A DNA stretch of 64,000 bases from an uncultured bacterium (GTDB taxonomy: Bacteria; Cyanobacteriota; Vampirovibrionia; Gastranaerophilales; Gastranaerophilaceae), in contig CASDXV010000002.1 in NCBI GenBank assembly GCA_949285255.1, positions 1 through 64,000 on the forward strand, given 5' to 3'. Shown in pieces: positions 25,315-32,833 of this stretch (within the stretch, counting starts at the first letter, position 1; every line of letters starts with the position of its first letter). The position numbers were made by a program, and so were the translations under genes. Below the pieces are notes generated by a model. The model worked only from the letters and a program-made list of their open reading frames with translations, did no database searches and was not told the DNA's origin.

Positions 25315-26316
25315 TTAACAAATTTTATAAAGGAGCGCTTTAAGCGCTCTTTTTATTGTCACAAAATTAAAAGAGAAAATTATTTTAAATATAAGCTTTT
25401 TTGTATTCATAGTATTTAAACGTGCACAAAAGTACGAGTAATTTTTGATTATAAAATCAAGCATTACAATGTGAATTTCTTTATTCCATTTAATAAGCCT
25501 ATCCACTGCCTCAGGCTTCAGGTAAGTAAAATTGCCGATAAGAGGGTTAGTACCCGAGCAGTTACTGTTGTGACGTCTGTAGGCAAATAGCGGCTTTGAT
25601 ACTACAGCGCTTGAGCCCAGAAGGTGCAAGAAAGAGAATATAAACTTGTCTGCGCCTGTTTTATATTTTTCTACATTTTTAAACAAAAATAAAAACTCAA
25701 GAGCGCTTCTTCGCATCATGGCCGAAGTTGAGGGATTCCAACACCAAGCGCCAAAGGGGCATTGCTTATCTGTTATTGTTTTTACTTCAAATTCTTCAAA
25801 ATCAGTATCAAATATTTTATCGGCGCTTAGTTTTTTGTATATACCGCCTGTGTTTTTAAATAACGGAGATGAGATGGAATTTAGGCAATGAATGGTAGAA
25901 TTTTCATCTATTTCGCACTGCGCGGCACTTACAAAAGCAACACTTACATTCATATGAGCCTGCAGAAGAGTTGACAGATAATCTTCCAATAATACATCAT
26001 CAGCATCTATCATGCAGACAAACTCACCTTTTGAAACCTTTAAACCTGTTAAAAAAGCGCCCAGCTGACCTTCGTTTTTTTTGGTTTCAATAACCCTTAT
26101 ATCACTCGCGCCAAAAAACTTTGAAATTATATTTTTATTTTTATAATTTTTCTCAATTACCGCCTTTGTATCATCATCCGAGTAATCATCGACGATTATT
26201 ATTTCAAAATTTCTATAGGTCTGAGCCTCAATGCTTTTAATACATTCGGGCAAATATGTGCCTAAATTGTGGCATGTAACTATAAGACTGACAAAAGGTT
26301 TATTAAATTCATTCAT
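25315..26316 (-). CDS. Family 2 glycosyltransferase
   Basis: The 333-aa protein begins with the GT-A fold: PFVSLIVTCHNLGTYLPECIKSIEAQTY, then IIVDDYSDDDT and the metal-binding MIDADDVLLEDYL (DxD). It would transfer a sugar from a nucleotide donor during synthesis of surface polysaccharide; acceptor and sugar are unknown. Near residue 190 is CPFGAWCWNPS. The C-terminus is basic and amphipathic, which may contact the membrane. It stands alone and its 3' end overlaps the terminator of the convergent tagged gene. Confidence 0.9.
   Translation of the reverse strand: MNEFNKPFVSLIVTCHNLGTYLPECIKSIEAQTYRNFEIIIVDDYSDDDTKAVIEKNYKNKNIISKFFGASDIRVIETKKNEGQLGAFLTGLKVSKGEFVCMIDADDVLLEDYLSTLLQAHMNVSVAFVSAAQCEIDENSTIHCLNSISSPLFKNTGGIYKKLSADKIFDTDFEEFEVKTITDKQCPFGAWCWNPSTSAMMRRSALEFLFLFKNVEKYKTGADKFIFSFLHLLGSSAVVSKPLFAYRRHNSNCSGTNPLIGNFTYLKPEAVDRLIKWNKEIHIVMLDFIIKNYSYFCARLNTMNTKKLIFKIIFSFNFVTIKRALKALLYKIC
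25333..25354 (+). terminator. Terminator inside the 3' end of the convergent GT gene
   Basis: GAGCGC (25333-25338), loop TTTAA, GCGCTC (25344-25349), then TTTTT. It ends the small tagged gene. On the minus strand the same bases encode the last codons (KRALKALL) of the glycosyltransferase. Confidence 0.85.
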
Positions 26317-26400
26317 AGGACAATTGTAGCATATTTTGTAAGTCTTAGAATAAACTATAAGAAGTATTTAGGGGTTTTTAAAAAAAATTTAAAAAATGTA

Positions 26401-26429
26401 TTGATTATTTTTTTTGTCTTTGCTAGTAT
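26401..26429 (+). promoter_or_regulatory. Promoter of tRNA-Ala
   Basis: TTGATT (26401-26406), a 17-bp spacer and TAGTAT (26424-26429) preceded by TGC, giving an extended -10. The expected start is near 26436, upstream of the entire self-copy leader. Confidence 0.72.
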
Positions 26430-26459
26430 GAAAAATGTCGCAAGGCTTCGGTCTGGGCG

Positions 26460-26570
26460 AGTTGAAAATTTAATATGGGGGATTAGCTCAGTCCCGTAAA
26501 GCAAATGCTTTACAAAGTTAGTATAAGCACCGTGGGTGCTCTACCAACAGAGCAAGTTGAAAATTTAATA
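26460..26570 (+). repeat. tRNA-Ala leader: 33-bp direct repeat plus inverted D-arm
   Basis: Bases 26460-26492 repeat 26555-26587 exactly (33 bp), covering the pre-tRNA box GTTGAAAATTTAATA and the first 16 tRNA bases. A perfect hairpin GTAAAGCA-AA-TGCTTTAC (26496-26513) follows, then a degenerate forward copy of the rest of the D-arm (26518-26531). Then comes an inverted D-arm copy (26535-26553), which matches the reverse complement of 26581-26599 at 18 of 19 positions. AGCACC/GGTGCT pair to close the inner hairpin. Architecture equals that of the other two tRNA leaders. Confidence 0.82.
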
Positions 26571-26571
26571 T

Positions 26572-26644
26572 GGGGGATTAGCTCAGTTGGTAGAGCACCT
26601 GCTTTGCACGCAGGGGGTCAGGAGTTCGAGCCTCCTATCCTCCA
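26572..26644 (+). tRNA. tRNA-Ala (anticodon TGC)
   Basis: A standard cloverleaf. The acceptor GGGGGAT pairs with ATCCTCC, the D-arm is GCTCAGTTGGTAGAGC, the anticodon loop TTTGCAC carries TGC at 26605-26607, and the T-loop is TTCGAGC. The discriminator is A26644 and CCA is not encoded. Confidence 0.96.
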
Positions 26645-26653
26645 AAATTAATC

Positions 26654-26678
26654 AAAGGGCCTAAAAGGCTCTTTTTTA
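26654..26678 (+). terminator. Terminator after tRNA-Ala
   Basis: AGGGCC and GGCTCT (with a G-T pair) form a short stem around TAAAA, followed by six Ts. It lies 10 nt after the tRNA and just before the TATAAT box of the cupin gene. Confidence 0.7.
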
Positions 26679-26691
26679 GTATAATAAAATT

Positions 26692-27000
26692 ATGACAGAA
26701 ATTATTAATTTAAAAGATATTGAATATTTAGACTCAATTAACAAAAAATTTATATTTGATAACAATCAAAGCTCTCTTACCCTGCTCTCTTTTAAAGCAG
26801 GAGTGCAAAGAGCCTTGCATGTTGATGAAAAAGATGAGGTTGCAATAATTATCGAGGGGCAAGCGCAAATCACAATAGGAAAAAACCCTCATATACTGCG
26901 CTCAGGTGAAATGATTGTTATGCCTGCAAAAATTCCCCACGGACTAATGGCAATAAAAGACACAAAAATGCTTTTATTGCGCCCTAAGCACACCCATTAA
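26692..27000 (+). CDS. Small cupin-domain protein
   Basis: The 102-aa protein is a single cupin barrel. Its two motifs are AGVQRALHVDEKDEVAIIIEGQAQITIG and GEMIVMPAKIPHGLMA, with histidines that could bind a metal. Such small cupins act as regulators, isomerases or dioxygenases; the role is not decidable here. No SD is visible, and TATAAT ends 6 nt before the ATG, so the mRNA may be leaderless. It converges with the flavoprotein gene with zero gap. Similar cupins often sit beside LysR and flavoprotein genes in gut bacteria (from general knowledge). Confidence 0.82.
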   Translation: MTEIINLKDIEYLDSINKKFIFDNNQSSLTLLSFKAGVQRALHVDEKDEVAIIIEGQAQITIGKNPHILRSGEMIVMPAKIPHGLMAIKDTKMLLLRPKHTH

Positions 27001-27543
27001 TTAAACACTATAGCCCATTTGGTAAGCTTCTTTTAAATATTTTTCATATTGTTTAACTTCATTTGGAGAACTTACACCGACTGCCTTTATAACCCCTTTT
27101 AATCTTGTGTTGCTTAAGCACTCTATCCAACCTTCAACACCCTTTATTGTACCGTCAACTGCAGACTTGTCAGGCTCTGCTGCCGTTGCTATAAGGTAAA
27201 CATCCCTAAATTTATAATCAGATACATAAAGCGGATTTAGCCTGTCGATAAGCGTTTTCATCTGCCCTGACATAGCATAGTAATAAACAGGGGTTGCCCA
27301 AACTACAACGTCAACTTCTTTTATTTTTTCAAAAATTTCCGTAACATCATCATCTATTGCGCATTTTTTTGTATGAGCGCATGATAAACACCCTTTACAG
27401 AAAGCAATTTTTTTATCTTTCAGGGTAATTTTTTGCGCATCATTACCGCCCTCAATTGCACCTTTTACAAACTCATCCGCCAAAATATCGGAATTAGCGT
27501 TATTTCTCATGCTTGTTGATATTACTAAAACTTTCTTTGCCAT
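27001..27543 (-). CDS. NADPH-dependent FMN reductase / iron-sulfur flavoprotein
   Basis: The 180-aa protein has a flavodoxin fold with the FMN phosphate loop STSMRNNANSD and WATPVYYYAMSGQMKTLIDR. The cysteine-rich segment CKGCLSCAHTKKC is typical of the iron-sulfur flavoprotein branch of the NADPH-dependent FMN reductase family. It would shuttle electrons to quinones, nitro compounds or oxygen. It is 12 nt downstream of the secreted hydrolase gene, so both are probably under the LysR-type operator at 28.65 kb. Confidence 0.88.
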   Translation of the reverse strand: MAKKVLVISTSMRNNANSDILADEFVKGAIEGGNDAQKITLKDKKIAFCKGCLSCAHTKKCAIDDDVTEIFEKIKEVDVVVWATPVYYYAMSGQMKTLIDRLNPLYVSDYKFRDVYLIATAAEPDKSAVDGTIKGVEGWIECLSNTRLKGVIKAVGVSSPNEVKQYEKYLKEAYQMGYSV

Positions 27544-27555
27544 ATTTAGCCCCTT

Positions 27556-28587
27556 TTATTTTAAATTATTTTTATAAAATTCTTCTATTTTATCAAAAGG
27601 TATTTTCTCAAGATTATCGTACAAATCTGTATGATTTGCACCTTTGATAATATATAACTCTTTATTTTCTCCTTTTAATTTTTTAAATACATCCTCGCTA
27701 AAATATCTGCTGTGAGCGTTTTCACCGTGTATTATTAAAACAGCACTTTCAATTTCATCAGCGTAGCATAGTATGGGTTGATTTATTAAAGAAAGCGAAG
27801 AGGTTAAATTCCAGTTTCCGTTTGAATTAATAGAATTTTTATGAAAACCTCTTTTTGTTTTGTAGTAATTCCAATAATCTTTAACAAACTGAAGCTCGCT
27901 GCCATCAAGCTTTTGCGGCAATCCGTCGGCTTTTGCATAAGTATTTTGAGCAAAGTCTTTTGTTCTTTGATTATTTAGTGCAACTTTCATATCATATCGA
28001 GCTTTTTTGTCAATCGTGTCATTGTAGCCTTTAGCACTGACTCTTGTCATATCATACATAGTAGATGTTACAGTTGCCTTAATTCTTGTATCGATTTGAG
28101 CGGCATTTATGGCAAAGCCGCCAAAACCGCAAATACCAAGTATTCCTATTTTATCGGGGTCAACATTTTTATAATTACTCAAAAAATCTACCGCAGCGCT
28201 AAAGTCTTCCGTGTTTATGTCAGCAGATGCCACATGTCTTGGCTCTCCCGAACTTTCTCCCGTATAAGAAGGGTCAAAAGCAAGAGTTATAAAACCTCTT
28301 TGCGCTAATGTCTGAGCATACATACCTGAAGCCTGCTCTTTAACCGCGCCAAAAGGCCCTGAAACAGCTATTGCAGGCAGTTTGTCATCATCTTTTATCC
28401 CTTTTGGCAGATACATATCAGCGCTCAGCACTATGCCAAACCTGTTTTTAAAATGCACTTTTTTAACTTCAACTTTGTCACTTTTAGGAAAAACCTTGTC
28501 CCAAGAATCGTTTTTTGCGCTAACCATATTTTGAACTCCCATAAAAAGAAAAATTACCAAACAAAAAAGTAAAACATTTTTAACCAT
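27556..28587 (-). CDS. Secreted alpha/beta hydrolase, dienelactone-hydrolase-like
   Basis: The 343-aa protein has an N-terminal signal peptide (VLLFCLVIFLFMGVQNMVSA). The hydrolase core carries a cysteine nucleophile elbow (GILGICGFGG), an acid in the strand-7 region, and the catalytic histidine in KGANHTDLYD. The Cys nucleophile is the mark of dienelactone hydrolase-type enzymes, although substrate is unknown. It is the first gene of a two-gene operon with the flavoprotein. About 45 bp upstream lies a 21-bp element and LysR-type palindrome shared with the acetyltransferase promoter at 31.5 kb. Confidence 0.85.
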   Translation of the reverse strand: MVKNVLLFCLVIFLFMGVQNMVSAKNDSWDKVFPKSDKVEVKKVHFKNRFGIVLSADMYLPKGIKDDDKLPAIAVSGPFGAVKEQASGMYAQTLAQRGFITLAFDPSYTGESSGEPRHVASADINTEDFSAAVDFLSNYKNVDPDKIGILGICGFGGFAINAAQIDTRIKATVTSTMYDMTRVSAKGYNDTIDKKARYDMKVALNNQRTKDFAQNTYAKADGLPQKLDGSELQFVKDYWNYYKTKRGFHKNSINSNGNWNLTSSLSLINQPILCYADEIESAVLIIHGENAHSRYFSEDVFKKLKGENKELYIIKGANHTDLYDNLEKIPFDKIEEFYKNNLK

Positions 28588-28631
28588 AACTTCACCATAA
28601 AACTATTTTTTTATTATTTACTATATTCTAT

Positions 28632-28680
28632 AAAATAGCAAATACTTATATTGTATTATTATTTATACCTATAAAGCATA
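28632..28680 (-). promoter_or_regulatory. Composite LysR-type operator, hydrolase side
   Basis: Read toward the hydrolase gene: a 17-bp imperfect palindrome (28680-28664) matching TATGCTTGTCAAGCATA at 13 of 17 positions, an 11-bp gap, then a 21-bp block (28652-28632) identical to the block at 31539-31559. The layout and orientation relative to the gene equal the acetyltransferase promoter. TTTGCT within the block may be the -35, with AATAAT about 18 bp further as the -10. Confidence 0.75.
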
Positions 28681-28709
28681 ATAAAACCTGTTGTGTTAAA
28701 ATAAATACT

Positions 28710-29282
28710 ATGCTTACAAAAACAAAAAACTTTAACATAATATATGATGATATGCTCAAACAATTCCCAAAAGAAGAGTTGAAACAAAGAGAGTATTTTC
28801 TGGAACTTTTTAATAACAACTATGTACTTTATGAATACAGTGAAGAAAAAAACACTGATACAAAAGGCTACTGCATTGTTTTTGAAGGGAAAGAGTATAT
28901 TCTGACAGATTATTTAGCGATATTTAAAAAATTTCATTCAAAAGGCTTTGGTGCAAAAATCATTGAAGAGCTTAAACACTTTTACCCTGAAAAGCTCGGT
29001 TGCTTTTTTGAAGTTGAACCCATTGAAGCAAATAATATACAAACTCAAAGAAGAGCAAAATTTTACCAAAAACAAAATGCAAATAAACTTAACTTTAACT
29101 ATCTTTATCCAAATCAAAACGGCTATATGCCGCTTGATTTGTATTATTTGCCATACAGCAAAAATACACCTGCAAAAAAACAAATTGCAAATTTCATAAA
29201 AGAATTTTTCTTTTGCGTGCACAAGGATATAGAACACATTGAGCAGGTTTATGAAAAAATCCTTAAAATAAATCAAATTTAA
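28710..29282 (+). CDS. GNAT-like acetyltransferase
   Basis: The 190-aa protein shows a GNAT-type core. It includes an acetyl-CoA loop (KFHSKGFGAKII, the Q/RxxGxG/A motif), then FFEVEPIEANN and RRAKFYQKQNANKL, where the family usually has a (R/N)R.. FYE segment. Substrate is unknown. No SD; TAAAAT ends 7 nt before the ATG, suggesting leaderless translation. It diverges from the hydrolase gene, so the LysR-type site between them could affect both. Similarity is moderate and the family call is from motif pattern. Confidence 0.65.
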   Translation: MLTKTKNFNIIYDDMLKQFPKEELKQREYFLELFNNNYVLYEYSEEKNTDTKGYCIVFEGKEYILTDYLAIFKKFHSKGFGAKIIEELKHFYPEKLGCFFEVEPIEANNIQTQRRAKFYQKQNANKLNFNYLYPNQNGYMPLDLYYLPYSKNTPAKKQIANFIKEFFFCVHKDIEHIEQVYEKILKINQI

Positions 29283-29346
29283 TTTACAGCCAAAAATCCC
29301 CCTCCTATACAATTAAAAACAGCTCATAATACTCTTAAAATACATT

Positions 29347-30618
29347 ATGCCAAGAATATTAAGAGAAACTCTCATTGACTACATTAAAGATGTTTTTGAG
29401 TTTGAAAATAAAATAAACCCAAAAAGAGTTTATCATTACAACGACAAAAAATACTCCGGCGGGGATGTTTTTTATCTTATTGAAAGAGAATTAAGACTAA
29501 ACAACAACCCGGCACTTTTATATGCAATTAAAAAATCTAAAGAACTAAATGTAAAATTAAAAATAATTTGTCCAAAACTTACATACGATGTCAAAAATAA
29601 GCAGGAGTTTATTCAAAGGCAAATTTCACAATGCGAAAAAAATTTTTTAAACTCGGGCTTTGATTTTTCTTTTGTTGATAGCTCTAATCTTATAAAATTC
29701 CTTAAAGAGAGTAATATAGGGCTTTTAATTATCGATTTTAACCCGATTGAGGATAAAAACCGTTTCTATAACTTTCCTTTTAAAATTATAGAAATTGACG
29801 GGCACAATATAATCCCCGCAAGATTTTTATCCGATAAGCAAGAATATAGCGCCGCAACCATAAGAAGAAAAATCTACCTAAATATCGCCCCCTTTTTAAC
29901 TTGGGATAAAGACCTTACGCAAACTAAAGTTGAGGCGGATTTTGTACTTGAAGATTTTATTAAAAACAAACTTGATTACTATAGAGAATTTAGAAATGAC
30001 CCGACAAAAGATGTGCAATCAAACCTTTCTAAATACCTTAATTTAGGCTTTATTTCTTCAAAAAAAGTAGCGCTTGAAATTATTAAATCAAATGCTAAAA
30101 GAGAAAATAAGGAAGCATTCCTTGAAGAATTAATCGTAAGAAAAGAGCTCTCGGATAACTTTTGCCTATACTGCAAGGATTTTAAAAGCCTTACCTGCGC
30201 GCCACAGTGGGCAAAAATGTCACTTAAAGAGCACAAAAGTGATTTAAGAGAATATATTTATTCAAAAAATGAACTTGAACACTCTAAAACCCACGATGAA
30301 CTCTGGAACGCAACACAAAGGCAGCTTGTAAGAGAAGGCAAAATACAGGGGTATTTAAGAATGTATTGGGCAAAACAAATACTAAGGTGGTCAAATGACC
30401 CAAATTGCGCCCTTAAAAATGCAATTTATCTGAATGACAAATACGCATATGACGCAAAAAGCGCAAACGGCTATGTATCAATCCTCTGGGCAATAGCAGG
30501 GCTGCATGACAGAGCCTTTAAAGATAGATACATAACAGGCAAAATAAGAATAATGACAAAAAAATCTATCGCAAAAAAATTTGATATTAAAAAATATATA
30601 GAAAAATATTCAACCTAG
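29347..30618 (+). CDS. phr: Class II CPD photolyase
   Basis: The 423-aa protein has the class II photolyase layout. It has an N-terminal Rossmann-like domain with VFYLIERELRLNNNPAL (the RD.R..DN-type core) and the FAD domain with LWNATQRQL, GKIQGYLRMYWAKQIL and WSNDPNCALKNAIYLNDKY. It repairs UV-made cyclobutane dimers using light and FADH-. Length is slightly below the usual 440-480 aa. TAAAAT lies 5 nt before the ATG and no SD is seen. Light-driven repair is unexpected for a presumed gut bacterium. Its end overlaps convergent lysR by 4 nt. Confidence 0.92.
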   Translation: MPRILRETLIDYIKDVFEFENKINPKRVYHYNDKKYSGGDVFYLIERELRLNNNPALLYAIKKSKELNVKLKIICPKLTYDVKNKQEFIQRQISQCEKNFLNSGFDFSFVDSSNLIKFLKESNIGLLIIDFNPIEDKNRFYNFPFKIIEIDGHNIIPARFLSDKQEYSAATIRRKIYLNIAPFLTWDKDLTQTKVEADFVLEDFIKNKLDYYREFRNDPTKDVQSNLSKYLNLGFISSKKVALEIIKSNAKRENKEAFLEELIVRKELSDNFCLYCKDFKSLTCAPQWAKMSLKEHKSDLREYIYSKNELEHSKTHDELWNATQRQLVREGKIQGYLRMYWAKQILRWSNDPNCALKNAIYLNDKYAYDAKSANGYVSILWAIAGLHDRAFKDRYITGKIRIMTKKSIAKKFDIKKYIEKYST

Positions 30619-31487
30619 CCTTTTAACTTTTCAAGAAAAATTCTTGACGCTTTAGTTAAGACCTGCTCTTTTTTCCACACAACATCAAGAGCGGATTCAA
30701 GCTTTGGATAAAACGGCCTAAAACAGAGGTTTTTATTTGAAACAAGTTTATCAAGCCCTATGGCATAGCCTATTTTAGACTCGACCATAACAGAGGCGTT
30801 GTATATTAAATTATAAGTAGCTACAATATTTAACTTATCAATATATTCGCCAAACCACTTTGTAAAATCATTTTGCACAAGATATTTTTTTGATAATTGT
30901 CTTGAGGCGATAAGCGGGATGTTTTCTAAATCCTTAACCGTTACAAATTTCTTTTGCGCAAGCTTGTCATCTTTTCTTAAAATCAAGCCCCAGGTGTCTT
31001 TTGAGTTAAGTGATACAGAATTATATTTTGATAAATCAATAGGTTGTATTAACACTCCAAAGTCTAAAAGTCCCTTATCAAGCTTCTCTACAACATCTTC
31101 ACCGTTACCGCTATACATATGAAACTTAATTTGAGGATATTCTTGTTGAATTTCTCTTATAATTTCAGCTATATGAAAAATTGACTCGCTCTCGCCGCCG
31201 CCTATATAAACATCACCCGAAACCGAGTTTTTATCGTTTTTAAATTCCGAATAAGTTTTATCCGCAAGCTCTACAATCTCTTGCGCCCTCGCTTTTAGTA
31301 CAAGACCTTCTTGTGTTAAAGAAATACTGTGTTTTCCTCTTACAAAAAGCTTATGCCCCAACTCTAGCTCTAAATCCATCAACTGCCTTGATAGTGTCGG
31401 CTGAGTAAGGTGCAAAACATTTGCAGCCTTTGTTATACTGCCACTTTGCGCTACCGCAAGAAAATACTTTAAAACCCTAAGTTCCAT
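30615..31487 (-). CDS. LysR-family transcriptional regulator
   Basis: The 290-aa product has the N-terminal winged HTH (MELRVLKYFLAVAQSGSITKAANVLHLTQPTLSRQLMDLE) and a two-lobed effector domain starting near residue 90. It is divergent from the sugar acetyltransferase gene, with a perfect 17-bp palindrome between them, the usual LysR arrangement. The same operator structure is found before the hydrolase-flavoprotein operon 3 kb away. Its likely targets are those two units. The effector is unknown; flavoprotein and hydrolase targets suggest a xenobiotic or redox signal. Confidence 0.93.
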   Translation of the reverse strand: MELRVLKYFLAVAQSGSITKAANVLHLTQPTLSRQLMDLELELGHKLFVRGKHSISLTQEGLVLKARAQEIVELADKTYSEFKNDKNSVSGDVYIGGGESESIFHIAEIIREIQQEYPQIKFHMYSGNGEDVVEKLDKGLLDFGVLIQPIDLSKYNSVSLNSKDTWGLILRKDDKLAQKKFVTVKDLENIPLIASRQLSKKYLVQNDFTKWFGEYIDKLNIVATYNLIYNASVMVESKIGYAIGLDKLVSNKNLCFRPFYPKLESALDVVWKKEQVLTKASRIFLEKLKG

Positions 31488-31510
31488 AGGAAAATGATAT
31501 TTTATTTATT

Positions 31511-31559
31511 TATGCTTGTCAAGCATAGATTAATATTTAATATAAGTATTTGCTATTTT
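31511..31559 (+). promoter_or_regulatory. Composite LysR-type operator, acetyltransferase side
   Basis: TATGCTTG-T-CAAGCATA (31511-31527) is a perfect 17-bp palindrome, 11 bp before a 21-bp block at 31539-31559. The reverse complement of that block occurs exactly at 28632-28652. TTTGCT (31549-31554), a 17-bp spacer and AATAAT (31572-31577) form a plausible promoter for the acetyltransferase gene. The palindrome lies 24 bp upstream of the lysR start, so it may also autoregulate lysR. Confidence 0.8.
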
Positions 31560-31598
31560 TCAAAAACAATAAATAATAAAAATAAATGAGGTGATTTT

Positions 31599-32156
31599 AT
31601 GAATACAAAAACACAAAGAGAAAAAATGCTCTTAGGTGAAGAGTACATCGCTTACGATGAAGAACTAACAAAAATGCGCCAAAGGTCTTTTAGCGCAACA
31701 ATGAAATTTAACACAAGCGGGGATAAAAAATACATAGAAGAAATTTTTTCAAAGAAATTTGAAAATTTTATAATAAATCCTCCTTTTTACTGTGATTACG
31801 GGGAAAATATAGAAATAGGAAAAAATGTCTTTATAAACTTTAACTGCTCTGTCTTATCCTGCGCAAAAGTAACCATAGGCGATAATTGCTATATCGGCCC
31901 GAATGTCCAAATATATACTGCTCAGCACCCGCTTGAACCAAAGAAAAGAAATAAAGGCATAAATATGGCAAAACCGATTAAAATAGGTAAAGACTGCTGG
32001 CTTGGCGGCGGGGTTATAGTGCTTGCGGGAGTTGAGATAGGAGAAGGTACAACAATAGGCACAGGCAGCGTCGTTACAAAAAATATCCCGAAAAACTGCA
32101 CTGCTGCAGGAAACCCTTGCAGGGTAATAAGATATTTAGACAATAAAAATTCTTAA
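31599..32156 (+). CDS. Maltose/galactoside O-acetyltransferase family protein
   Basis: The 185-aa protein matches Maa/LacA. It has an N-terminal helical cap (REKMLLGEEYIAYDEELTKMRQRS) followed by a left-handed beta-helix of hexapeptide repeats (IEIGKNVFINFNCSVLSCAKVTIGDNCYIGPNV, KIGKDCWLGGGVIVLAGVEIGEGTTIGTGSVVTKNIP). The active-site histidine is in YTAQHPL. It acetylates sugars from acetyl-CoA. SD GAGGTG is well placed. It is expected to be under LysR control. The 3' end overlaps the convergent CoA-transferase gene by 4 nt. Confidence 0.93.
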   Translation: MNTKTQREKMLLGEEYIAYDEELTKMRQRSFSATMKFNTSGDKKYIEEIFSKKFENFIINPPFYCDYGENIEIGKNVFINFNCSVLSCAKVTIGDNCYIGPNVQIYTAQHPLEPKKRNKGINMAKPIKIGKDCWLGGGVIVLAGVEIGEGTTIGTGSVVTKNIPKNCTAAGNPCRVIRYLDNKNS

Positions 32157-32833
32157 ACTTCCATTTTTTTAAGCTCGGGGCTTACTTTAAAATCAGCACC
32201 GGTAGATTGTCTTATATCATCAATAGTAAACATCGGGTTAATTTCGCTCATTAAAAGCCCTTGATTTGTGACTTCAAAAACACATCTTTCGGTTATTATT
32301 AAATCCACTTCAGATGTCGCAGTAAGCGGCAAATCGCACTTTTTAACAATTTTTATCTGATTTTTTGATAAATGTTCCATTACAACAATGACTTTTTTTG
32401 AACCTACAACAAGGTCCATAGAGCCGCCCATGCCCGGTACAAGCTTGTTTGGAATCATCCAGCTTGCAAGGTTACCCTCCTCATCTACCTGCAGCGCACC
32501 AAGAACGGTGGCATCAATATGCCCGCCTCGCATAATCGTAAAAGCCATTTGTGTGTCATAAAAACAACATCCCTTAATAGGCTCAACAAAAGCGCCTCCG
32601 GCATTTATTATCCTTGGGTCAGGTCTTTCTCCCTGATGCAGTCTGCCGGCGCCCAAAAGTCCGTTTTCCGATTGAAAAATTACACCTACGCTATCATCTA
32701 CGTAATTAGCTACTTCTGTAGGCAGCCCTATGCCAAGAGTCACGACATCGCCTCTTTTAAACTCTTTTGCAGCTCTTTTTGCTATAATTTCTCTTATTTT
32801 TTCTTTAGTAAGTTCACTTTGCACAACAGGCAT
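32153..32833 (-). CDS. atoA: CoA-transferase subunit B (3-oxoacid/acetoacetate type)
   Basis: The 226-aa protein is the beta subunit of a family I CoA transferase. It has GDVVTLGIGLPTEVANYV and the catalytic glutamate in QSENGLLGAG, followed by GGAFV and MGGSMDLVVG. With subunit A it moves CoA between acyl-CoA and free acids (for example acetoacetate, butyrate or acetate). It is coupled to the subunit A gene by a 1-nt overlap. Substrate is not settled by sequence; butyrate-acetoacetate type is one option in a fermenter. Confidence 0.93.
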   Translation of the reverse strand: MPVVQSELTKEKIREIIAKRAAKEFKRGDVVTLGIGLPTEVANYVDDSVGVIFQSENGLLGAGRLHQGERPDPRIINAGGAFVEPIKGCCFYDTQMAFTIMRGGHIDATVLGALQVDEEGNLASWMIPNKLVPGMGGSMDLVVGSKKVIVVMEHLSKNQIKIVKKCDLPLTATSEVDLIITERCVFEVTNQGLLMSEINPMFTIDDIRQSTGADFKVSPELKKMEV

